DNA of 24,312 nucleotides, from the NCBI GenBank assembly GCA_903928285.1, contig CAIYQH010000128.1, positions 1 through 24,312 of the forward strand, given 5' to 3'. Positions within the stretch are counted from its first letter, which is position 1, and every line of letters starts with the position of its first letter. Position numbers and translations under genes: made by a program. The stretch comes from an uncultured Bacteroidales bacterium (lineage in GTDB: Bacteria; Bacteroidota; Bacteroidia; Bacteroidales; FEN-979). Below, in pieces: positions 1 through 7,284 of the stretch. Below the pieces are notes generated by a model. That model worked only from the letters and a program-made list of their open reading frames with translations, searched no databases and was not told where the DNA came from.

Positions 1-871
1 ATCTGCGGTAAAAAATCTGATCATCGGGACTTTCAGAAATTTTTGCCTCATTCATAAATTTTCTGATATATTTTTTCCCGGTACCTTTTTCAAAATATCC
101 AAAGGCGGTTCCAAAACCCAGGGCAACCGTTTCCCGGAAATAAAGCCGGTCGCCCATTTTGAACATAAAAGGCCCTACTGTTGACTGCAGTGAATCAACA
201 GTTTTTCCACTATAAAATTCCATTCTGTTCTGCTGGTCATTGTAAAGGAACTGGAAAGAATTTTTCGCCTTCGAAATGTAGTGAACATTCCCAAGGAAGT
301 CTCTGAAAAGCCTGGCAGGCGGGTACTCCGGCAGGGGCGAAAAGGTAAGGGTGTCTCCGCTCCGTGCAATCAATGCCAGCTCCGACCGGGCCAGTTGATC
401 GCGATAGATCAGCAGGATAAGATTGTCCTCCATGATTTCGTAGTCAAGGATTGAAAAATCCTTACTCCTGTAAAGCCAGGTATAGTTGGCCGCAGCAATA
501 TCTAACTCCGGGATCTGGAAAGACCTGGCCCTCAACTGAAATTCGACAGGCTCGCCTGAAACTGCCGTAATTGTATAGGATACAACATCATAGCCAACAC
601 AGGAAAACACGAGGGTTGCTGGCGTTTTCCCGATTTTCAGAGTAAACCGGCCATCGCTCCCCGTTGAAGTGCCCTGCGTGGTACCAATCACCCTGATATT
701 CACATCTGCGATGGGTCTCAATGTTAGCTCATCCTTAATAACACCCTTGAAATGAAAGGTTTGGGAGTAAATTACATCATGGGTAGCCGACAGAAGCAGC
801 AGAATGAAAAATATTCTTGCCAAAATCAGGTTTTGCCGATATTCAGAGACAGGGCGACCGGGCATATCCAT
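1..871 (-). CDS. CarboxypepD_reg-like secreted protein, partial (C-terminal part outside window)
   Basis: The minus frame is open from an ATG at 871 to the window edge, giving about 290 residues without a stop. It starts with a short polar stretch, then a hydrophobic signal segment (residues about 15-35, containing FFILLLLSA) ending near YSQ. Residues about 38-115 look like a carboxypeptidase-regulatory-like beta-sandwich: VIKDELTLRPIADVNIRV, then GTSTGSDGRFTL, then LVFSCVGYD. Bacteroidota use this domain in many secreted or outer-membrane proteins. The remainder (LLIYRDQL, LTFSPLPEYP and so on) is beta-rich and I do not recognise it; similar proteins are annotated only as carboxypeptidase-like regulatory domain proteins. 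A second in-frame ATG lies at 865; neither has a clear ribosome binding site. It is too short as seen to be a TonB receptor call, and no plug domain is visible in this part. Function unknown. Confidence 0.8.
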   Translation of the reverse strand, partial: MDMPGRPVSEYRQNLILARIFFILLLLSATHDVIYSQTFHFKGVIKDELTLRPIADVNIRVIGTTQGTSTGSDGRFTLKIGKTPATLVFSCVGYDVVSYTITAVSGEPVEFQLRARSFQIPELDIAAANYTWLYRSKDFSILDYEIMEDNLILLIYRDQLARSELALIARSGDTLTFSPLPEYPPARLFRDFLGNVHYISKAKNSFQFLYNDQQNRMEFYSGKTVDSLQSTVGPFMFKMGDRLYFRETVALGFGTAFGYFEKGTGKKYIRKFMNEAKISESPDDQIFYRR

Positions 872-934
872 AGATTGTTTGATTTGACAGGTTGACTGCT
901 GTTAAATGCTTGTGCAGAAACCAGGAATCCAGCA

Positions 935-942
935 CAAATGTA
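935..942 (-). promoter_or_regulatory. Possible Bacteroidota -7 promoter box for the CarboxypepD_reg-like gene
   Basis: On the minus strand the octamer TACATTTG matches the Bacteroidota primary sigma -7 consensus TAnnTTTG. It lies about 63 nt upstream of the ATG at 871, so transcription would begin near 928 with a leader of roughly 57 nt. The -33 position shows GATT rather than the preferred TTG/TTTG, so the match is partial. Confidence 0.35.
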
Positions 943-1310
943 ATCATTAGCCCGGATATTGAATCGTCATTTTGCGGCGGGTTCCCGGGGGGAAGTTGGC
1001 ACGAAATAATACATACGCTTTCTTTCAAAGAGTAAATTGACTGGCCGGAATCATGCCATTTTGCCGGAAGAACCAGGTAGCATGCAGGCAACAGGTACGA
1101 TTGTGGTTAATTATTAATGGTAATGATGAGTTTGGTCAACAGATGATTGTTTTTCATAACCATCCGGGTACCATGATCGAGGCATTTAAATTAACCACAA
1201 TGTTCACAATGATTTACACAATGGCCACCATGGGATTCTTTGAGTGCATTGTGATTTCCTGAGGTCCTGAAATGCAGCTAAACGGATGGTAAACGGTTGT
1301 TTAACAGTTG

Positions 1311-1365
1311 GAAGCTTAGACGAAGCTTAGAGGAGGCTTAGACGAGGCTTAGATGAAGGTTAAGC
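1311..1365. repeat. Tandem repeat of an 11-bp unit, about 5 copies
   Basis: Five consecutive 11-mers start at 1311, 1322, 1333, 1344 and 1355. The first four read GA(A/G)GCTTAGA plus one variable base; the fifth (GAAGGTTAAGC) is diverged. Units 1 and 2 differ only at the last base, as do units 3 and 4. The array is too short and too closely spaced for a CRISPR and lies in non-coding DNA. Confidence 0.8.
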
Positions 1366-1563
1366 AGGTTCTTAATGTCAAAGCAGAGCGGGTGATCGCA
1401 TTTTCGTGGCAGGGTGACATGATTTCAGGGTTTGGCAAAAATCAACTTGATATATTTCTTAATCGGTTTCGCGACCAAAAGGTAATATGGAAATCTGTTT
1501 TTTTTTTGAAGAAAAGAAAGATATTGATCACCAGGGCCGCTCTTCTGCATTTACGAAGATCCA

Positions 1564-2904
1564 TTACCTCAACAACTCCGGGTCGATATCAAAAAAATAA
1601 TGCTTCAGATCACGGGCCTGGTGACTGTCGTCATAATAATAGCAGGCCACCTTCAGTACTACTTTCTTCTTCGTATCGGCCAGGAGATCGCGCAGGGTCC
1701 TGCAATTTGTGAAACCCGGGGTTTTCTGCAGCCAGGTTAACCAAAATCCGGAGAGAGCCATCGGGATCATGTTTCACGCTGGCATCGAATGTATTGATTT
1801 TCACTGAACCGGCGGGCTCATCAGGCAGATTTTCCGTGCTATCGGGCATCAGCGTCATATAGGTAAAGAGGGTTTCCAGATAGACAAAATCGGCATAACG
1901 AAAGGTGCTGTCAACAATATCATTCATGGGTAACAGGCTGTATCCCTTGTTTCCCCAGCCAGCTCCCCAGCTGTTTCTCACGAAAAACACCTGCCGGTCG
2001 AGGTCATAGCCCGAAATCAGCAGGTTATGCCCGATTAAGTTTCTGGTATACCTGTCAATATAGCCTGTATCCGTTTGATCGCTATCCATCGAGTAAGGAA
2101 CCTCCCTATAATGCTTTATACTGGTATAAAGAACTGTATCTGCTTTTATATTATCCAGGTTGATCCAGAAGAGAAGGGGCTTCTTTTCCACAGAAAGGAA
2201 TTTCAGCATGTCATAAAGCTCCCTGACAGGTTTCTCCTCCATGTGGGACAGACCCGGGAAGTTAAAGTAGCCGATCCTGTAGTTGGCGGTAATTGACTTT
2301 TCCTTTAACAGGGCAGGAGGTGTAAAATGGGCGGTGCAAAAATCGCGGCTATGATTGAATTCCAGGTTGAACCCACAAGGGTAGTTCCGGTTGCCGAAAC
2401 TGGGATGATAGGGCCACTGCTCCTCCCCGACAAAGGATTCCCCGGCTCCCTTGGCCAATAGCACCGCACAGTTTATCTCAAGATCATCATCCTGGAACCT
2501 GCCAGCATGAGGGGCATAGAGGTTCATACCTCCGCCAGGTATTGAGACGTAACTATAAATATCCAGCCCATCCTGTTCCTGAGTTCATTCTTGGTATCGA
2601 TCAGCAGCGACTGGATATGCTCATATGGGGGACACTCCTTATGGGTAGCCAGGTAGATAAAGTACTCTTCCGAAAGGTTCACCTCCCTGCCATAAACTCT
2701 TTTGATTCCCATTTCCAGCATAGCCGTCACCGCAAAATAGGCGCAGGAATTCCTCAATTCCTGGTCCTTTACGGGGGGCATACCTGATCTGAGGTCCACC
2801 ACCCGGGGCAGTAAACCGAAGTTCGGGTCGGAAAGCGCATTCTTCTGGCCAAAGGAATGCACAAAACTCATGGTCAATATTAAAAGAAACATGGTTGATT
2901 TCAT
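1564..2904 (-). pseudogene. Papain-family (C1) cysteine peptidase, disrupted by two frameshifts
   Basis: Three overlapping minus frames together make one secreted C1A-type peptidase of about 446 residues. Segment 1 (2904 to about 2565) has a signal peptide (MKSTMFLLILTMSF...) and the active-site region VKDQELRNSCAYFA, with oxyanion Gln48 and nucleophile Cys54. Segment 2 (about 2580 to 1716) carries the catalytic His in GHNLLISGYD and Asn in RNSWGAGWGNKGY. Segment 3 (about 1720 to 1564) supplies the C-terminal tail ending DIDPELLR. Between segments 1 and 2 one base appears to be missing (about 2560-2585); between 2 and 3 one base is extra, in or next to the CCCGGGG run at 1715-1721. The two shifts cancel, so segments 1 and 3 share a frame. 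After the first shift, frame 1 stops at 2524-2526, overlapping an ATG of segment 2 as ATGA. As written no single polypeptide holds all three catalytic residues. It may be a real pseudogene, a sequencing artefact, or less likely two coupled half-proteins. Confidence 0.75.
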
Positions 2905-3194
2905 TGGTTATCAAGTTTAATGGATGGCCGGGGAATGAAAAAACCCGGGTTTCCGCAGGTTTGCCAAATGCAATCCTGCGGGGATGCTTTTGGGGAGTTC
3001 TTTTGCATGTGTCCAGCAAGGTGGGGCAGGCTGCAAAAAAGATAAATGTACATCCTCATAATATGCAAAATACACCAATAAACTCATAGCTTGCTAACAG
3101 AATGTCAATGAGTTACATATAAATATGTAGGTGGGTGTAATGATAAACTGTTTAGTAAATCCCGTTGAATAAATAAGACCAATAGACAGTCACA
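2905..3194. other. Intergenic region with AT-rich palindrome
   Basis: About 290 bases between the peptidase start and the end of the small zinc-ribbon ORF. It contains a 12-bp perfect palindrome AAACCCGGGTTT at 2941-2952 and a 16-bp inverted repeat at 3114-3129 (arms TACATAT and ATATGTA around AA), a shape compatible with a dimeric regulator site. No coding potential is supported, and I found no exact TAnnTTTG box facing the peptidase. Confidence 0.4.
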
Positions 3195-3398
3195 TTATAC
3201 CTTCTTTTTGAACCTGGAACCACAGTAAGGACAAGCCACCCATAATTCCTCCAATAAACTGAAACATATTTGGCAATGGATTACATTATCCATAATAGGT
3301 TTAACACAAATTGAATTTTTATCTTTACAAACATCAGGAATTTCCTTTAGAAAACAAGATTCATTACCTTTTTCAGTAATCAGGAACAATTTCCACAT
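3195..3398 (-). CDS. Small zinc-ribbon-like protein (67 aa)
   Basis: A 67-residue ORF with seven cysteines. Cys42-x2-Cys45 and Cys56-x2-Cys59 (CQIC and CPYCG) form a plausible zinc ribbon near the C terminus, followed by a basic tail (RFKKKV). Cys15, Cys24 and Cys31 lie in the N-terminal half. There is no signal peptide or membrane segment, so it would be cytoplasmic. The sequence and its flanks are visibly more AT-rich than neighbouring genes, which could mean recent acquisition or that the ORF is not a gene. The ATG at 3398 has no ribosome binding site and an in-frame TGA lies 18 nt upstream. Neighbours give no functional hint. The CxxC spacing is the only real support; function unknown. 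Confidence 0.45.
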   Translation of the reverse strand: MWKLFLITEKGNESCFLKEIPDVCKDKNSICVKPIMDNVIHCQICFSLLEELWVACPYCGSRFKKKV

Positions 3399-3622
3399 TG
3401 AGATTTGACCAGATCATGTTTGGTTGAATATTGAATAATCATAGGATTTGATTGAGAGCTCGGTCATTCCGAAGGTTCCGGGTGCGGAAATACAATGATA
3501 ATGATTTTCTATGGATTTATAGTCCAGCTATTCCGACGAGAGCATTCGAAAAAATACGAAAAGGAAGTTCAAGGTCTTTTCATATTCTTTAATAATTTCA
3601 TATATTTACGGTCCGGTTGCAT

Positions 3623-3630
3623 TATATTTG
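3623..3630 (+). promoter_or_regulatory. Possible -7 promoter box upstream of the FISUMP gene
   Basis: TATATTTG matches the Bacteroidota -7 consensus TAnnTTTG exactly, but sits only 9 nt before the ATG at 3640 and overlaps the alternative TTG start at 3628. If used, the message would be almost leaderless. I see no convincing -33 TTG at the right distance. It could be chance in an AT-rich stretch. Confidence 0.22.
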
Positions 3631-3639
3631 GATGGGTTT

Positions 3640-6600
3640 ATGGAAATCTGCAAAAACCAGTTCAATATCAAGCGGGGAAAGGAGTTGGCATGCCAACACT
3701 CTTTTTTTCTCCTCCTTCTGGCCCTGATAATGTCGTTTACAGTCGCCGGTTCCTACGCTCAGCCTGTAACGCGGCCATTTAACCTGGGCCCGCAACTGTT
3801 ACCCTCCAATTTCATAGTCAAAAGCAATCAGGGTACATCCAAGGCCAGGCAGATGTACGATCCGCTGACGGGTAACCTGAATACTTCCTGTCCGAATTCA
3901 AACTTCAGCGACGGCAACTGGACCGGCTGGACCGGTTGTTTCGGCTACGGAACGATCCCCCCGCTCAACTCCTGCCAGACCAATGGCATGGTTACCGGTC
4001 CACCCTACCCGACAAATTATACAGCCCCTTTGCACAAGATTATGCCGACGCCCAGTCACACAGACTATTGGAGTTGTGGCATCATTCCTACCGTATTCCC
4101 CGGTGAGAGTTTTTCGGCACGACTGGGGGATACCTCAACCGGGCGTCATGGCGCGGAACTGCATTACGATATTTTTGTCAACGATTCGAATTACCTGTTT
4201 GTTTATCGTTACGCCGTGGTGCTGGAGTCGCCCAACCATAGCACGAACCAGCAGCCCAGCTTCCAGGTGGTGATCCGCGACAGCGTCGGCGTTACCCTTG
4301 ACCCTGTTTGCGGGTATTACTCAATCACCGCCCCGACAGTTCCCAATGCTCCCCCACCCGGCTGGACCTTTTGCAACACCTATGGCAGGGACCGGTATGC
4401 CAGGCCCTGGACCACTGTTGGAATGGACCTGACCCCCTATTCCGGACGGCATATCACGCTGGCCTTTATCGCAAAGGGGTGTTGCATCGCCTCAGGATCA
4501 CACCGCGGATATGCTTTTGTTTCAGCCTACTGCAGCTCGCTGATCCTCCAGACGGCCATGTGCCAGGGCGACACCTCCGCAACCCTGACGGCCCCGCCAG
4601 GATTTGCACATTATATGTGGAGTAACGGCGACACTACCGAATCGATCACGGTGCCACACCCGCTAACAGGAGAAACCTACAGTTGCACCCTCACAGCCTT
4701 TAACAGCTGTTCGGTAACGCTCACGATAACCCTTACCTACACCGTGGTGAATGCCAACTTTACCTATACTCCCAATTGTCCCGGATACATCAGCCAGTTC
4801 CACGATGTATCCACCGTGAACCAGAACCATGTGATAAGCAGGGACTGGTACTGGGGAGATGGCACGACCGCCACATCCACCTCCCTGCCGAACACCACCC
4901 ATATCTTTCCCAACCCGGGAACCTTCAATGTCACCCTGGTTGCCCATTCCACCGAAGGATGCACGGATACGATCGTCAAGAGCATCACGATCGATACGCT
5001 GGCCTTGCTGACAAACACTCCGCTGATAAAAACCATCTGCAGTGGCGGTCCTATCAACCTTTCTTTGACATCCAGCGTTACAGGCGCCGGGTGCACATGG
5101 ACGGCCACACCCCAGTATCCTGCCACTACCACGGGATATAAAAGCAACCTTGTTCCATCTGTTTTCCTGAACGACACGCTTTTCAATACGGGGCTGCTAC
5201 CCGATACCGTCCAATACCTGATCCATACACATAACAATACCTGCGTCAGCAATGGCACGATATACAAAGTTGTGGTGCTGCCCAAACCAACCCTGGGCAA
5301 CAGTGTGCTGAGCCAGTCGGTATGTTCCGGCTCCCCGTCAACCCTGGTAAACCTCGTACCTTTACCGGGTCCCCCTTCCGTTGTCAACTTTACCTGGACA
5401 GCTTATCCTTCGAGTCCGCTTCTTTCCGGATATACAGCTTCGGCAACAGGTTCACTTACTATTCCGGTACAAACCATCATCAACAATACCGGTGTTCCGC
5501 AGTTTGTGGATGACAGCATCACTCCATTGCTCCAGGCTGCCAACGCGTGTCCGGGGGATAAAAAGGTGTACCGGATCCATATCAATTCTCTGCCAACACC
5601 TGTTATTACCGGGCCACCATCTGTTTGCGCCAATTCCGGTGGTTCCGTTTACAGTACTCCCAGCACCGCCAGCCACGACTACCTCTGGACCGTTACAGGG
5701 ACATCGGGGTTCACGGGGAATCACACCAGCGCTATCACCGTCAGCTGGGGCGCCGGTCCTGCGGGGACTGTGCAGGTACAGGAGATTGACCAGTCGCTTG
5801 GAACCAACTGTGCAGCCACTACCCAGCCCTACAACGTGACCATCAATCCAAACCCGGCTCCTGTTATTTCCGGGAATCATAATCCCTGCGGGTTAAGCGC
5901 CGAAACCTATACTGTGGGCAGCGCCCAGAACGGCCATAGCTATGCATGGACCGTCACAGGCGGGATTCCTGCCACGGGAACAGGAGCCAGTATTACCGTG
6001 ACCTGGGGAAATAACAATCCTGTTTCGATCAACGTAACCGAAACCATTGCCATTAGCGGCGGAGTGAATTGTCCTGCCCAGGCTCCAGCTTTCCCCGTCA
6101 CACTCATCACCTTCCCGCTGGCAGCAGGTCCGATCAGCGGTCCTTCCGATGTCTGCAACACCTGGAGCAGGAACTATACCGTGGCCGCCATAACAAATTC
6201 AGACAGTTACACGTGGTGGTACACCCCGGCAACCGGAGTTACCATTACCAACAATGGAACGAACGCCGACCTTGCCTTTGACCTCACCGCCTCCAGCGGC
6301 AGCTTATTTGTTAAAGGGAATAAAACCGGATGTGGCAGCGGGCCTGCCTCCCCAGCCTTTACCATCAATGTGCATTCCCTTCCTGTTGTTTCGCTTACCT
6401 CCTGCAATGACACCAAAACCACAACCTCTGCCAGACCATTTTATCTCAAGGGTGGGCTGCCACCCGGGGGGCAGTACTTTGTCGACGGCACCTTATTACC
6501 CGGAGGGTTGCTGACGCCCTCAGCGCTGATGCCCGTAGCACATCAGATAACCTACCAGTATACCGATATTCACACATGCTCGGATTTCTCACTCCCGGTC

Positions 6601-7224
6601 ACGCTGACGGTGCTACAGGGCAGCTTTTTGCCTTCATGCTCCTATACCTTCACCGACTCCAGGAACAGCAAGGTGTATCATGCGGCCCTCATGGGCGGGC
6701 GTTGCTGGATGATCGAGAACCTTGATTACGGCAGTAAACTTTCACCGGATATCCAGCCCCAGACCGATAACTGCATTCCCGAGAAATATTGCAGCACCGT
6801 TGATGTGAATTGTACCGCCTATGGCGGGTTATACCAATGGGATGAGTTGATGCAGTACCGTATTCCGGCCAGCGGAGATTACCTCCAGGGTCTTTGCCCC
6901 CCCGAATGGCATGTGCCCACGTCGCAGGAATGGCAATTGATGATCGATTCGCAGGTGGCCGCCGGCAATGGTATAGCAGGCGGCAGCCTGAAGGATCCGA
7001 ATCCTGTATTAGGCTTTAATGCCGTGCTGCTGGGCCTCTTCTACCAGAACAACCAGTGGGATTTCACTGGCGGTACCCTCAAAGGCACCATGTATTGGAC
7101 GGCCACAACCGATATCAATCCCAGGGTGGTTGCACGCGGACTGAACATTTACAACCAGAGCGTCTCCACCTATAATTCACTGCGGTCAAATGCCTTCCCT
7201 GTCAGATGTGTGAAGGACTTTTAA
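3640..7224 (+). CDS. Secreted multidomain protein with Ig/PKD-like repeats and C-terminal FISUMP domain
   Basis: 1194 residues from the ATG at 3640; the frame also has a TTG at 3628 (four residues longer) with no better signal. A signal peptide is visible (core FFLLLLALIMSFTVAG, likely cleavage after SYA). Residues about 80-300 form a beta-rich region rich in Gly, Trp and Cys, ending in HRGYAFVSAYC, resembling the lectin/MAM-like N-terminal modules of other Bacteroidota surface proteins (tentative). An Ig-like module follows (about 300-365), then a clear PKD domain (about 369-450, WYWGDGT and GTFNVTLVAHSTEGC). Several PKD-like Ig modules come next, marked by ITGPPSVC, YLWTVTG, ISGNHNPCG and ISGPSDVC. 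Residues about 1000-1194 are a FISUMP domain: GGRCWMIENLDYG, GGLYQWDELMQY, LCPPEWHVPTSQEW, YWTATT and the terminal FPVRCVKDF. No T9SS C-terminal sorting domain is seen, so the export route past the inner membrane is unclear. The gene lies 60 nt upstream of the giant PKD gene in the same direction. Probably cell-surface or extracellular; ligand unknown. Confidence 0.85.
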   Translation: MEICKNQFNIKRGKELACQHSFFLLLLALIMSFTVAGSYAQPVTRPFNLGPQLLPSNFIVKSNQGTSKARQMYDPLTGNLNTSCPNSNFSDGNWTGWTGCFGYGTIPPLNSCQTNGMVTGPPYPTNYTAPLHKIMPTPSHTDYWSCGIIPTVFPGESFSARLGDTSTGRHGAELHYDIFVNDSNYLFVYRYAVVLESPNHSTNQQPSFQVVIRDSVGVTLDPVCGYYSITAPTVPNAPPPGWTFCNTYGRDRYARPWTTVGMDLTPYSGRHITLAFIAKGCCIASGSHRGYAFVSAYCSSLILQTAMCQGDTSATLTAPPGFAHYMWSNGDTTESITVPHPLTGETYSCTLTAFNSCSVTLTITLTYTVVNANFTYTPNCPGYISQFHDVSTVNQNHVISRDWYWGDGTTATSTSLPNTTHIFPNPGTFNVTLVAHSTEGCTDTIVKSITIDTLALLTNTPLIKTICSGGPINLSLTSSVTGAGCTWTATPQYPATTTGYKSNLVPSVFLNDTLFNTGLLPDTVQYLIHTHNNTCVSNGTIYKVVVLPKPTLGNSVLSQSVCSGSPSTLVNLVPLPGPPSVVNFTWTAYPSSPLLSGYTASATGSLTIPVQTIINNTGVPQFVDDSITPLLQAANACPGDKKVYRIHINSLPTPVITGPPSVCANSGGSVYSTPSTASHDYLWTVTGTSGFTGNHTSAITVSWGAGPAGTVQVQEIDQSLGTNCAATTQPYNVTINPNPAPVISGNHNPCGLSAETYTVGSAQNGHSYAWTVTGGIPATGTGASITVTWGNNNPVSINVTETIAISGGVNCPAQAPAFPVTLITFPLAAGPISGPSDVCNTWSRNYTVAAITNSDSYTWWYTPATGVTITNNGTNADLAFDLTASSGSLFVKGNKTGCGSGPASPAFTINVHSLPVVSLTSCNDTKTTTSARPFYLKGGLPPGGQYFVDGTLLPGGLLTPSALMPVAHQITYQYTDIHTCSDFSLPVTLTVLQGSFLPSCSYTFTDSRNSKVYHAALMGGRCWMIENLDYGSKLSPDIQPQTDNCIPEKYCSTVDVNCTAYGGLYQWDELMQYRIPASGDYLQGLCPPEWHVPTSQEWQLMIDSQVAAGNGIAGGSLKDPNPVLGFNAVLLGLFYQNNQWDFTGGTLKGTMYWTATTDINPRVVARGLNIYNQSVSTYNSLRSNAFPVRCVKDF

Positions 7225-7275
7225 TTCACATTCCTTCTTATTCTCTTTTTTCCTATTTTAGCCCTGTTTTCCAAC

Positions 7276-7283
7276 GGAGGTGA
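7276..7283 (+). promoter_or_regulatory. Strong Shine-Dalgarno supporting a GTG start
   Basis: GGAGGTGA lies just upstream of the GTG at 7285, with 4 nt between GGAGG and the start codon. It decides the start: GTG AAA CAT begins a protein with an immediate signal peptide. Strong Shine-Dalgarno sequences are uncommon before Bacteroidota genes. Confidence 0.6.
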
Positions 7284-7284
7284 A

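Larger units (their letters stand above)
872..1563. other. Intergenic region without a supportable gene
   Basis: About 690 bases separate the 5' end of the CarboxypepD_reg-like gene from the 3' end of the broken peptidase; both genes are on the minus strand. The short ORFs here (for example 1053-1262 plus and 843-1091 minus) have no domain, no signal and no ribosome binding site, so I do not call them. The stretch holds the likely promoter at 935-942, a cluster of CACAATG-like heptamers around 1195-1253, and an 11-bp tandem repeat at 1311-1365. I see no RNA gene. Confidence 0.6.

Noticed and set aside
1053..1262. Plus-strand ORF of 69 codons in the intergenic region
   Set aside because: Met-rich C-terminal part comes from repeated CACAATG-like DNA; no ribosome site, no domain.
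1311..1365. CRISPR-like array
   Set aside because: Units are 11 bp and directly adjacent with no spacers, and no cas gene is present.
2941..2952. Palindrome AAACCCGGGTTT as a terminator
   Set aside because: It has no loop and lies upstream of a gene start rather than after a gene end, so it cannot form a normal terminator hairpin.
3495..3782. Plus-strand ORF of 95 codons overlapping the FISUMP gene start
   Set aside because: It runs out of frame into the signal peptide of the FISUMP protein and has no recognised domain.
4764..5387. Antisense ORF of 207 codons opposite the FISUMP gene
   Set aside because: Composition is rich in V, T, G and L as expected from a complement of PKD-like coding sequence; no domain or ribosome site.
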